Below, piece by piece: positions 9,450-19,893 of a stretch of DNA of 64,000 nucleotides (position 1 is the first letter of the stretch; each line of letters begins with the position of its first letter). The position numbers and the translations under genes are program-made. Under the pieces are notes generated by a model. That model saw only the letters and a program-made list of their open reading frames with translations, was not told the origin of the DNA and did no database searches. Source of the DNA: Magicicada septendecula (Eukaryota; Arthropoda; Insecta; Hemiptera; Cicadidae); assembly GCA_034769895.1 (NCBI GenBank), contig JAWRYS010000973.1:1033001-1097000 (forward strand). The letters run 5' to 3'.

Positions 9450-9830
9450 GAGAATAATTATGATCTTACCTTTGGTCCCTCCGTTGAATTAATAAGTGAT
9501 CCACTTAAAATGTAACTGTTTATTGTTATGACATAATAAGCAAATATAATGAAAAGTATCTTTTTCATAGTTAGTAAAATTAAACATTTTTCGTAACTGT
9601 TTTACACAATATGATGTTTACAAAGAAGTAATGCTGCTCATCTGCGATGTATGCCACAATTTAATAACAATAAACATAGAAAAAATAATACTTGATAGCA
9701 TTACAGCATTATATCTCTCACAGTAATAAAGATAGGCGAAACAATTTTAGTGTATTTAAATTGTCAACCACGTTAATTTCAATTTAAAAATAGACAAGAC
9801 ATATAATTGTTTAACATGTTTTATCAAAAT
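9450..9830 (-). repeat. Duplicated gene 5' region, copy 2
   Basis: Diverged copy of about 1225-1565, covering donor, exon 9470-9568 and about 260 bp upstream of its start codon. Shared blocks include the donor side, AATAATTATGATCTTACC on the plus strand, and a TTTTA-C-AAAATGT-like block. The conserved upstream part is where the promoter should lie, though I see no clear TATA box. Confidence 0.55.
9470..9568 (-). CDS. First exon with signal peptide, likely of the AAA-ATPase-like gene
   Basis: Minus-strand ATG at 9568 opens 33 codons that begin MKKILFIIFAYYVITINS, a classic signal peptide: two lysines, a hydrophobic core of about 13 residues, then polar residues. The exon ends GGACCAAAG before a consensus donor GTAAGATC. 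The donor is phase 0, and the next good acceptor with a matching frame is the start of the AAA-ATPase-like exon at 6935. This suggests a secreted or ER-targeted protein. A paralogous exon lies at 1242-1331. The start is chosen because it is the only ATG in frame before the hydrophobic core. Confidence 0.55.
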
Positions 9831-10556
9831 GTCCAAACTCATGGAGTGTTAATAGCTAAATAAAAATATACATACTTTTCAAATTTAGTAACAATTAATA
9901 TAACTAGTAGATACTTAATCTTTTACAATTTTCCAAGCAAAGAAAATTATGTTTGTAGCCCTTATAACGTTCGTAATGCATACAAAAATATTGCCTTCAT
10001 ATTGCAGTACTTTCTCCTACCACTGGTCGCAAACGATTTATCTTGTTTTCTTCCGCATTCTCAACATCGCCATTATCATTTGTTACAAATGTAATTGTAC
10101 TAGCAGTGTATGAATGCAATATTAACATAACTCAGAGGCACAATACAAATTCCAAAATCTAATAACCCTATAATAAATCCAAATTATTATAGCCTACTTG
10201 TAAACCTGATTTTTACGGAATTCATACCGTGGATGAAGCTCTTAGTAATGTGGTGGGCCACACAGACTTTTAAAAAATTTATTAGGCATCTGACATCAAT
10301 TTTGGGTCCATTCTCCTTGCAAAGTAACACATTTTTAAGATAAACAATACACTTGTATTTGGGTTAAAAATTCCTTTATTCTCTAACACGGACTAGATTC
10401 TTATAATATTTTTTAAGTTGGATCTGTTATTTGGGACCTGGTTCGATACCTTTAAATTTACAAAACTGGATATTACATTAACTTTTTTGTTAAAATTCTA
10501 TTTAACCATGTTCGACGTGAATTTATAAAATTTTACCAATCTTGATCAATTTTTTT
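9831..10556. other. AT-rich unassigned spacer
   Basis: No coding sequence, inverted repeat or known element seen. It separates the gene start from the large tandem array. Confidence 0.4.
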
Positions 10557-10725
10557 ACTTCCATGTTCCGTAAGGAAGTGGAAGTATGGTGATGGCAAAA
10601 AAAATCGTGTTCGAGATTATTGCAGATTCTGATTGTACTACACTCAAAACATGAAAAAAAGTCATTTTTCGAAAAGTGTGTGTGTTTGTGTGTGTGTCTG
10701 TGTGTCTGTCTGTAGATTTTTTTTT
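10557..10725. mobile_element. Array element head, copy 1
   Basis: The head begins with the hairpin ACTTCCATGTTCC...GGAAGTGGAAGT, followed by a GATGGC and oligo-A block and a TG-rich stretch (about 10676-10713). The same head recurs at 12788, 15143 and 17413, always directly before 160 bp units. Read on the minus strand it would be the 3' end of each element and would end in the hairpin. Confidence 0.7.
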
Positions 10726-12000
10726 ATGGCTAACGATAAAGCCGCAAATTCAAACTGAATCAAATCATTGTTTGCATACAGCCCTGATTTGTAGAGTACT
10801 TACGACCTATTGTTTTTGGTGAAGATCGGTTAAGGGAAAGGGGTAGTTTACCGGCAACGTTTTATGTTTTAACAAGGGTATTTCATAAGGCAAACGATAA
10901 CATACGCAAATTCAAACAGAATCAAATGCTTATTTGCATACAGCCTTAAATTGTAGAGTTTTCAAGACCTATTGATTTTGGTGAAGTTCGGTTAAGAAAG
11001 GGGTAGTTTACCAGCTACGTTTTATGTTTTAAAAGGGTATTATTTATGGCAAACGATAAGAGCCGCAAATTCAAACAAAATCAAATAATGTTTTGCATAC
11101 AGTCCTGATCTGTAGAGTACTCAAGACTCATTGATTTTGGTGAAGATCGGTTAAGGGAAAGAGGTAGTTTACCAGCAACGGTTTTTTTTTAAACAAGTGT
11201 AAATTTTTTCTATCGCAAACGATAACAGCCGTCAATTCAAAGAGAATTAACTACTCTTTTGCATACAGCCCTGAATTAATGAGTTCTCAAGACCTGTGGG
11301 TTTTGGTGAAGGGGAAGGGGTAGTTTACCTGGAACGTTTTTTATCGGGGATAATTTTTTATATGGCAAACGATAACAGCTGCAAATTCGAACAGAAACAA
11401 ATAATGTTTTGCATACAGTCCTGAATTCTAGAGTTCTCAAGTCCTATTGGTGTTGCTGAAGATCGGTTAAGGGAAAGGGGTAGTTTACCTGCAACATTTT
11501 ATGTTTTAACAAGGGTAATTTTTTATATGACGAACGATAAATGCCGCAAATTCAAACAGAATCGACTACGTTTTTGCATACCTTTTTGAATTAAAGAGAA
11601 CTCAAGGTCTGTTGATTTTGTTGAAGATCGGTTAAGGGAAAGAGGTAGTTTACCAGCAACATTTTATGTTTTAAGAAGGGTAATTTTTGCGAAAGATAAC
11701 TGCCGCAAATTAAAACAGAATCAAATAATGTTCTGCATACACCCCTGAATTGTAGAGTTCGCAAGATGTGTTGTTTTTGGTGAAGATCGGTTAAGGGAGA
11801 GGGGTAGTTTACAGTCAACGTTTTATGTTTTAACAAGGGTAATTGTTTATATGACGAATGATAACTGTCGCACTTTCAAACAGAATCAAATATTTTTTTG
11901 CATGCATCCCTGAATTGTAGAGGACTAAAGGTTTATTGATTTTGGTGAAGATCGGTTAAGAGGAAGGGGTAGTTTACCAGCAACGTTTTATGTTTTAACA
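10726..12000. repeat. Tandem array 1 of ~160 bp units (8 units)
   Basis: Eight head-to-tail units of 150-167 bp each start near GGCAAACGATAACAGCC and contain the constant blocks TTTGCATACAGCCCTGA, GTGAAGATCGGTTAAGG and GGTAGTTTACCAGCAACG. Units differ from each other by point changes and small indels, so the array is not recently homogenised. Short open frames inside it arise from the repeat and are not genes. Confidence 0.9.
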
Positions 12001-12478
12001 AGAGTAAAGTACTTAATTTTGATAAATAATGTATCCTAACAAGAAGCTCATAATAATCCACTGTAGAAACGTAGATGAAATATCTATAAATGAAGAGGTT
12101 AGGTGAACGGGGTGGGGGGAAATTTTCTATTAATGAAAATTATAGTTGATTGTGAAGGGGAGAATTTTTTATAATTGTACTACGTTATCGGCTCCGAAGA
12201 AGTAGTTCTTTGTTAAAATTCCTTCCCGGGCTGTTAAGCCGTAGTCCAATGTTTTCTGCATAACCAGACTTTTCGGCAGTCCAGCGACTGCCACCATCAG
12301 TGAAAATCGAGTGCGAAAACGTCAGGCGGTATACGCTAGTGACCACAGTACCGTGGTTAAGGCTGAAGCAATAAGTAGAAAGAAGTAGTTTCTTTGGTAA
12401 TATTTCATTTCGAATATGAAATTAAATATAAATCTTAGAACATGGATGTCATTTATGGTTCTCCATACCGATATTTTT
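12001..12478. mobile_element. Array element tail, copy 1, with hammerhead-like motif
   Basis: A ~470 bp tail, unrelated to the 160 bp unit, begins AGAGTAAAGTACTTAATTTT and ends CCATACCGATATTTTT. It recurs at 14121, 14902 (truncated), 16262 and 17713. Its second half, read on the minus strand, has CTGATGGT, a GGCAGTC...GACTGCC hairpin, then GAAAAG at about 12271-12300, resembling the hammerhead-like motif of Penelope-like elements. Confidence 0.7.
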
Positions 12479-12787
12479 ATATGGCAAACGATAAGAGTCG
12501 CAAATTCGAACAGAATCAAATAATGTTTTGCATGTAGCCCTGATTTGTAGAGTACTCAAGATCTGTTGATTTTGGTGAAGATCTAGGGAAAGGGGTAGTT
12601 TACCAGCAACGGTTTTTTTTCACAAGTGTAATTTTTTTTATGGCAAACGATAACAGCCGCAAATTCAAACAGAATCAAATAATGTTCTGTACGTAGCCCT
12701 AATTGGAAGAGTACTCAAGACCTATTGATTTTGGTGAAGGGGGAAGGGGTAGTTTACCAGCAACGTTTTTTTATCGGGGGTAATTTT
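12479..12787. repeat. Two 160 bp units between elements
   Basis: Two complete units (starting near 12482 and 12642) follow tail copy 1 directly and precede head copy 2. Their placement shows that element copies are nested or chained, not simply dispersed. Confidence 0.8.
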
Positions 12788-12908
12788 ACTTCCATGTTCC
12801 TTAAGGAAATGGAAGTATGGTGATGGCAAAAAAAATCGTGTTCGAGATTATTGCAGATTCTGATTGTACTACACTCAAAACATAAAAAAAGTCGTTTTTC
12901 GAAAAGTC

Positions 12909-12972
<64 letters not shown>

Positions 12973-12990
12973 TGTCTGTAGTTTTTTTTT
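12788..12990. mobile_element. Array element head, copy 2, with (TG)n tract
   Basis: Same head as at 10557. Its TG-rich stretch has expanded to a pure (TG)n microsatellite at about 12913-12971. Confidence 0.8.
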
Positions 12991-14120
12991 TTGGCAAATG
13001 ATAACAGCCGCAAATTCGAACAGAATCAAATAATTTTTTGCATACAGCCCTGATTTGTAGAGTACTCAAAACCAGTCGTTTTTGGTGAAGATCGGTTAAG
13101 GGGAAAGGGTAGTTTACCAGCGACGTTTTTCTTTTATCAAGGGTAATTTGATACTATGGCAAACAATAACAGCCGCAAATTCAAACACAATCAAATAATA
13201 TTTTGCATACAGCCCTGAATTGTAGAGTACTCAAGACCTATTGTTTTTGGTGAAGATCGGTTAAGGGAAAGGGGTAGTTTACCAGCCACATTTTTTGTTT
13301 TAACAAGGTTATTTTATATGGCAAACGATAACAGCCGCAAATTCAAACATAATCAAATAATATTTCGCATACAGCCCTAAATTGTAGAGTTCTAAAGACC
13401 TGTTGGTTTTGGTGAAGATCGGTTAAGGGAATAGGGTAGTTTACCAGCAACATTTTATGTTTTAACAAGGGTAAATTTTTTTTGAAGAACAAGAACTGCC
13501 GTATATTGAAACAGAATCAACTACTCTTCTGCATACCTTTTTGAATTATACAGAACTCAAGGCCTGTTGATTTTGTTGAAGATCGGTTAAGGGAAATGGG
13601 TAGTTTACCTTCAACGGTTTTTTATCAAGGGTAATTTTTATCTATGGCAAACGATAACAGCCGCAAATTCAAACAGAATCAAATGATGTTTTGCATACAG
13701 CTCTGTATTGTAGAGTTCTCAATACCTATTGGTGTCGGTGAAGATCGGTTAAGGGAAAGGGGTAGTTTACCAGCAACTTTTTATGGTTTAACAAGGGCTA
13801 TTTTTTATATGACGAACGATAACTGCCGTAAATTCAAACAGAATCAACTACTTTTTTGCATACCTTTTTAAACTGAAAAGATCTCAAGGTCTGTTGATTT
13901 TGGTGAAGATCAGTTAAAAAAAAGGGGCAGTTTACCTGCAACATTTTAAGTTGTAACAAGAGAAATGTTTCCATGACGAACGATAACTGCCGCACATTCA
14001 AACAGAATCAAATATTTTTTTGCATGCATCCCTGAATTGTAGAGGACTGAAGGTCTATTGATTTTGGAGAAGATCGGATAAGAGAATGGGGTAGTTTACC
14101 AGAAACATTTTATGATTTAA
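12991..14120. repeat. Tandem array 2 of ~160 bp units (7 units)
   Basis: Seven units start near 12993, 13157, 13318, 13483, 13645, 13809 and 13974. The order of unit variants resembles array 1 (for example a TTTTTGCATACC variant is followed by an ATTTTTTTGCATGCATCC variant in both). This suggests that the two arrays derive from one ancestral multi-unit element. Confidence 0.85.
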
Positions 14121-14590
14121 CAAGAGTAAAATACTTAATTTTTATAAATAAAGTATCCTGATAAGAAGCTCATAGTAATCCACTGTAGAAACGTAAATGA
14201 AATATCTATAAATGAAGAGGTTATGTGAACGGGGTGGGGGTAATTTTCTATTATTAAAAATTATAGTTGAAGGTGGAGGGGAGAATTTTTTATATGTGTA
14301 CTACGTTATCGGCAAAAAAGATATAGTTTTTTGTTAAAATTGCTTCCCGGGCTGTTTCGTCGTAGTCTAATGTTTTCTGTAAAACCAGACTTTTCGGCAG
14401 TGCCATCGACTGCCATCATCAGTGAAAATCGAGTGGAAAACGTGAGGTGATATATACCAGTACTGTGGTTAATGCTGAAGTAATAAGTAGAAAGATGTAG
14501 TTTCTATGGAAATATTTCATTTCGAATATGATTTTAAATATAAATCTTAGAACATGGAAGTCATGTATGTCTCTCCATACCGATATTTTT
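14121..14590. mobile_element. Array element tail, copy 2, with hammerhead-like motif
   Basis: Second full tail. The minus strand at 14392-14422 reads CTGATGAT, a GGCAGT...ACTGCC stem, then GAAA. This is the best preserved motif among the tails. Two further 160 bp units follow at 14591. Confidence 0.7.
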
Positions 14591-15138
14591 CTATGGCAAA
14601 CGATAACAGACGCAAATTCTAACAGAATCAAATAATGTTTTGCATACAGCCCTGAATTGTAGAGTTCTCAAGTTCCATTTCTGTTGGTGAAGATCGGTTA
14701 AGGAAAAGGGGTAGCTTACCAGCAACATTTTATGTTTTAAAAAGGGTAATTTTTTTTGCGAATGATAACTGCCGCAAATTCAAACAGAATCAAATAATGT
14801 TCTGCATCCACCCCTGAATTGTAGAGTTCGCAAGATTTGTTGTTTTTGGTGAAGATCGGTTAAGGGAGAGGGTAGTTTACCTGCAGCGTTTTATGTTTTA
14901 ACAAGAGTAAAGTACTTAATTTTGATAAATAATGTATCCTAATAAGAAGCTCATAATAATCCACTGTAGAAACGTAGATGAAATATCTATAAATGAAGAG
15001 GTTAAGTGAACGGGGTGGGGGTAATTTTCTATTAATGAAAATTATAGTGGATTGGGGAGGGGAGAATTTTTTATATGTGTACTACGTTATCGGCACCAAA
15101 GAAGTAGTTCTTTGTTAAAATTCATTCCCGGGCTGTTT
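14591..15138. mobile_element. Two 160 bp units plus truncated tail, copy 3
   Basis: Units begin near 14594 and 14757. A tail begins at 14902 and breaks off at about 15138, in the middle of the CCCGGGCTGTT block, where head copy 3 begins. The break marks the point where another element inserted or recombined. Confidence 0.7.
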
Positions 15139-15142
15139 ATTT

Positions 15143-16261
15143 ACTTCCATGTTCCTTAAGGAAATGGAAGTATGGCGATGGCAAAAAAAAAACATGTTCG
15201 AGATTATTGCAGATTCTGATTGTACTACACTCAAAACATGAAAAAAAGTCATTTTTCGAAAAGTGTCTATGTGTGTGTTTGTAGATTTTTTCTATGGCAA
15301 ACGAAAACAGTCGCAAATTAAAACAGAATCAAATAATTTTTGCAGACAGCCCTAGTTTGTAGAGTGCTCAAGACCTATTATTTTTTGTGAAGATCGGTTA
15401 AGGGAAAGGTTTAGTTTACCTGCAACGGTTTTTTTTTAAACAAGGGTATTTTTTTCTATGGCAAACGATAACAGCCGCTAATTCAAACAGAATCAAATAA
15501 TGTTTTGCATACAGCCCTCAATTGTAGACATGTCAATCCCTATTGTTTTTAGTGAAGATCGGTTAAGGGAAAGGGGTAGTTTACCAGCAACGTTTTATTT
15601 TTTAACAATGGTATTTTCTATTACGAATGATAACTGCCGTAAATTCAATCAGAATCAAATTATGTTTTGCACACTGTCCTGACATGTACAGATCTCAATG
15701 TCTGTTGATTTTGGTGAAGATCGGTTAAGGGAAAGGGTTAGTTTATCAGCAATATTTTATGTTTTAACAACGGTAATTTTTTCTATCACGAACGATAACT
15801 GCCGCACATTTAAACAGAATCAAATGTATATTTACATACGTTCATTAATTGTAAACGACTGAAGGCTTGTTGATTTTGGTGAAGATCAGTTAATGGAAAG
15901 GCGTAGTTTACTCGCTACATTTTATGTTTTAACAAGAGTAATTCTTTCTATGACGAACGATAACTGACGCACATTGAAACAGAATCAAATAATGTTTTGC
16001 ATGCATCCCTAAATAGTAGAGTACTCAAGGCCTGTTGATTTTGGTGAAGATCGGTTAAGGGAAAGGGGTAAATTACCAGCAACATTTTATGGTGTAACAA
16101 GAGACATTTTTTCATGATGAACGGTAACTGCCGTAAACTCAAACAGAATCAAATAATTTTTTACATATGTACCTGAATTGTTGAATACTCAACGCCTGTT
16201 GATTTTGGTGAAGATCGGATACGGGGAAAGGGCAGTTTACCAGAAACATTTTTTGTTGTAT
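15143..16261. mobile_element. Head copy 3 and tandem array 3 (6 units)
   Basis: The hairpin head at 15143 has a short TG region (no expansion). Six units follow, starting near 15294, 15458, 15623, 15785, 15949 and 16115. Confidence 0.8.
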
Positions 16262-16680
16262 CAAGAGTAAAGTACGGTGATAAGAAGATCTTAATAATTC
16301 ACTGTAGAAACGTAGATGAAAAAATCTATAAATTAAGAGGCTAGTTGAAGGGGGAGGGTGTAATTTTTATATGTGTACTACGTTATCGGCAACAAATTAG
16401 TAGTTTGTTGTTAAAATTGCTTCCCGGGCTGTTTGGCCGTAGTCCAATGTTTTCTGCAAAACCAGACGTTTCGGGAGTGCCGTCGATTCCCATCATCAGT
16501 GAAAATCGAGAGCGATAATAACGTTTGGCGTTATACGTTAGTGACCACAGTACTGTGGTTAAGGGTGAAGCAATAAGTGGAAAGAGCTAGTTTCTATGGA
16601 AACATTTCATTTCGTAAATTATTTTAAATATAAATCTTATAACATGGAAGTCATGTATGGTTCTCCATACCGATATTTTT
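16262..16680. mobile_element. Array element tail, copy 4, with hammerhead-like motif
   Basis: Tail with a ~50 bp internal deletion relative to copy 1. The minus strand at about 16468-16499 reads CTGATGAT, then GGGA...TCCC around a loop, then GAAAC. The stem bases differ from copy 2 on both sides, so pairing is kept. Confidence 0.7.
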
Positions 16681-17412
16681 CTGTTGGTGTCGCAATGGCC
16701 ATACCTAAGCCCCATAAATTTAGAGCTTGGTTAACTCCCCTGTAACTTAATACTCCATCTTCTGTTCCGCAATTTTATTATATCTTCGTATTTTTTCATG
16801 TCAACCCTCTATTTTTTGTCGTTTACTACATATTAAACTGGAAACATAAACCAGACCGTGTATTCTAAAACAGACATTGAAAGTTTATTTATTCCAGACG
16901 ATGGTGCCTGTACAGGAGATCCTTGACTACATCGCAGACTTATTCCCAGCGGACGTGACAGCTCCATCCTGTCAAGTCCTAACGACTACGTACTTCCAGT
17001 ACAACGGTAATTTCTATGAATTGATCGATGGTGTAGCCATGGGTAGCTCGCTCAGTCTTGTAGTGGCCAACTTTTACATGGAGACGTTTGAGCGCCGAGA
17101 TGTTGGTTCCGCTACGTTGATGATACGCTGTCATCTGGAACGACGGCGAGGAGGACCTCGGCCGGTTATTGGCACACCTCGAGTGGTTTCTCTTACTGAT
17201 TGCTTCCTTTGCTGTAGTTGTCCTTCTTTTAATCCCCTGTTCACTTACCTATAGCTTAGCCTATATTGCTCCTATATCTATGTACCTGTTTACTGCTCCA
17301 TTCACTGCTTTGATACTTTTATTTTCATATCCTCTTTACGGTTGACTTTCGTAATGTTCCTCTCCGTTAAATTTGTTTTCACTTCTTACCGTCCATTCCG
17401 TCTCCTTATTTT
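16681..17412 (+). pseudogene. Penelope-like reverse transcriptase fragment
   Basis: The plus frame at about 16905-17100 reads TYFQYNGNFYELIDGVAMGS and LSLVVANFYMETFE, the TYF-YNG--YEQ-DGVAMGSPLSP--AN-FME block specific to Penelope-like reverse transcriptases. The next block is split by frameshift: FRYVDDTL at about 17112-17135 holds the catalytic YVDD, and VIWNDGEEDL then GRLLAHLEWF continues in another frame. The N-terminal fingers and the GIY-YIG nuclease are missing. It sits exactly between two array elements, which carry hammerhead-like motifs of Penelope type. This may be the remains of the autonomous partner. Confidence 0.75.
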
Positions 17413-18183
17413 ACTTCCATGTCCCATAAAGAAATAGAAGTATGGTAATGGTGAAAAAATTATGTTCGAGATTAGGACTGATTCTGATTGTACAACCCTC
17501 AAAACATGAAGAAAAGTCATTTTCGGAAAAAGGGCCTGTGTGTCTTTGTGTAGGAATTTTTTTCTATGGCGATCGTTAACTGCCGCAAATTCAAACAGAA
17601 TCAAATAACTTTTTTCATATGCGCCTGAGTTGTAGGGGACTCGAGGCCTATTGATCCTGGTGGTGATCGGTTAAGGTGAAACGGTAGTTTACCTGTAACG
17701 TTTTATATTTTAACAAGAGTAAGGTACTTAATTTCGATAAATAAACTATCCTGAAAAGAAAGTTATAATCATCCTCTGTAGAAAGGTAGATGGAATATGT
17801 ATAAATGAAAAGGGTATTTGAAGGGGGAGGGGTTAATTTTCTACAAATGAAAATGATAGTTAAATGGGGAGGGGATAATTTTTGATATGTCTACTACGTT
17901 ATCGGCAACAAAGAATGAGTTGGTTGTTAAAATTCCTTCCCGGGCTGTTTGGCCGTGGTCCAATGTTTTCTGCAGAACCCGACGTTTGGCAGTGCCATCG
18001 ACTGTCACCATCCGTGAAAATCGTGTGCGCTAAAGTGAGGTGGTATACGTTAGTGACCAGAGTACTGTGGTTAAGGCTGAAGAAAGGAGTAGTTTCTATG
18101 GAAATATTTTATTTCGAAAATGATTTTAAATATAAATAATAGAACACGGGTGTCATGTATTTTTCCCCATACCTATATTTTTC
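17413..18183. mobile_element. Single-unit array element (head + 1 unit + tail)
   Basis: Shortest version of the composite: hairpin head 17413-17562, one 160 bp unit 17563-17712, tail 17713-18183. Because every part is present once, it shows the basic design; the other copies differ mainly by unit number. Its hammerhead-like motif (about 17984-18012, minus) is degenerate. Confidence 0.75.
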
Positions 18184-18243
18184 TAAACTCATTGTAGAAA
18201 AGCAACCCTCTCCTCCTTTAAAAATCATCATGACTACATTTCC

Positions 18244-18329
18244 TTTTTCTTAACAGTTCTAGCACCTTCTTCCCCACCTAAGATACTTTTTCTTAACAGT
18301 TCTAGCACCTTCTTCCCCACCTAAGATAC
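18244..18329. repeat. Direct tandem duplication of 43 bp
   Basis: Two identical adjacent copies of a 43 bp segment beginning TTTTTCTTAACAGTTCTAGC. Perfect identity suggests a recent local duplication. No function seen. Confidence 0.85.
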
Positions 18330-18488
18330 TGCTTTTCATTTCCTCTGTGTATACATTAAACTGGTCGACGGGAAATACCATCCTTGTGTTTAACGTAGAA
18401 TATAGTTACACATTTAGGAAACAACACGACATTGTTTTGCCTATTTATAAATCACGTGAATTTAAAACTCTCTCTCTCTCTCATTCTC

Positions 18489-19440
18489 TCTTTTTTTGGT
18501 GGTTGTTTGAGACTTGCCCGTAGACAACCCTTGGGCTCACCTGGGGCAAACCCCCTTCAGCCAGACGATAGGATGTGAAGAGACGCACGCCAGTGCAGGC
18601 CGGCTACTGAGAGCTGGAGGCACGTAGAGGGTAGAGTAATGCGTGTGGGTGTAGTTGGTAGCCAAATAGGTGAAGGAAGAGGCTGATGGAAGTGCCATTG
18701 ATTATTGTTTATTTATTTATTTTTCAGGGCGTCCAAGACAAGGACAAGTAGAGCACGTCGCCAATGCTGGAAGGAGGTGACAGAGAGGCGTCAATATAGG
18801 CGGGGAACACAAAGAAGAGGGTTAAGGACTTGGTAAGAAAATTGTAAAACTTAAATTATTGTGTGACCAGGAAGGATGGCAGGTTAAATATGTTTGTAAT
18901 TTGGAATTAGATGGTTCTGTATGTTTTTATTTGTCTGACGCAGACGGCGAGGGGCCCTGTAAGGAGGACCATCGGCTATGGTAAGTAAACGGTTTAGGAG
19001 GAAGGAAGGTCTGCGGGTATTGCGGGTAGTTCTGTTGATGGAGGTGGCTATGGATTGTAGGTAAGTCCGTTGCGAAGCGGTTTTTGAGTACTTCCAGTTG
19101 AGCTTGTACAGAAGGAATTCGAGGTTAGGGAAAAGTTTATTTAGTGCATACAGAGCGCTGTTGGAGGTTTTGGTAATGGGAAGTCTGCGGTATATCAGTC
19201 GTAGAGCTCGCCGTTTGGTGATTCGGTAGGGTTTGTAATGGACAACGTCGGCGCTCAGGAGTATAGAATTTGCACAAAGTAATGATCGGGCTGACACAGG
19301 TGGTGTATATGCGGCTAAGTAGTCCGCTGGAGCAACGATCCAAGCTACTTAGAGTGTTAGAGAGCGGATTCTCTCTCTCACTTTCCGCCCCGTCGCTTAT
19401 AACTACGTTTCCCTTAAACCACAAACAAGCATTAAGTTAT
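18489..19440 (-). mobile_element. LINE reverse-transcriptase C-terminus and 3' end
   Basis: Minus frames read LSSLDRCSSGLLSRIYTTCV, then after a frameshift near 19270 NSILLSADVVHYKPYRIT and ITKRRALRLI, NSALYALNKLFPNLEFLLY. This follows the Y-T-V-PI--YA--I / ---RRALRLITG / ALY-LT--P-LE plan of the region after the palm of Jockey/I-type LINE reverse transcriptases. The stretch 18489-18880 is probably the 3' untranslated part. The catalytic core is absent. Confidence 0.5.
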
Positions 19441-19889
19441 CGTCCAGTATATACTTGCAGAAGTACGTTAAGCGACACAACACAATATGTTTGGCCACTG
19501 GAGACGTATACCGTAGAGAAATGTAACTCGGACATTGCGCTGATAAATGGCTCTCACAAGAGGCTTCAATTAATAATGTACAGCCACTTGAATTCATACG
19601 GAATAAAATGTATATGCGGTTCTTCCGCAGCAATATTTCATTCTTTAAAAATGCAGCTTTGGATTTACTTGAAAGTCTTTTATTATAGTAGAAATGACAA
19701 GTATATATTAATATTTATTTAAATATTTAAATAAATATTTACATAAATAAATATTTAAATATAATATAAATTTGTGATGTTATTCAATTTGTTTCTTTTG
19801 CAAGTAGTATAATTTCGTATATTGAATAACATCACAAATTTATATAATTACTGCAAGAAACGACGAGTTACTTATACAGAAAATGATAT
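19441..19889. repeat. AT-rich region with hairpins
   Basis: A ~65 bp AT-only palindromic stretch occupies about 19698-19765. It is followed by a clean inverted repeat: ATAAATTTGTGATGTTATTC at about 19766-19786, and its complement at about 19823-19845. No coding sequence is recognised. The gypsy element starts directly after it. Confidence 0.6.
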
Positions 19890-19893
19890 GTAT

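Larger units (their letters stand above)
6936..9469 (-). other. Putative intron of the AAA-ATPase-like gene
   Basis: The interval lies between the phase-0 donor after exon 9470-9568 (AAG, then GTAAGATC) and the phase-0 acceptor at 6936. Both junctions fall between codons, so joining them keeps the frame. About 1.2 kb of the intron is a mariner relic; the rest (about 6963-8085 and 9265-9469) shows no coding sequence. The pairing is inferred, not observed. Confidence 0.45.

Noticed and set aside
12754..13069. Frames rich in Thr-His or Cys-Val repeats
   Set aside because: They translate the (TG)n tract in the head of an array element.
13644..13871. 75-codon plus frame resembling a small protein repeated through the array
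   Set aside because: The 160 bp unit is not a multiple of three and the frame differs from unit to unit, so it is not conserved coding sequence.
10726..16261. Possible ribozyme core inside each 160 bp unit (GTGAAGA ... GGGAAAGG)
   Set aside because: The first core base is wrong and the segment between does not form a stable stem; only the tails carry a plausible motif.
10557..18183. Helitron or Helentron identity for the array elements
   Set aside because: Hairpin end and internal tandem repeats fit, but no CTRR end, no Rep/helicase piece, and the tails carry Penelope-like motifs. Left open, not claimed.
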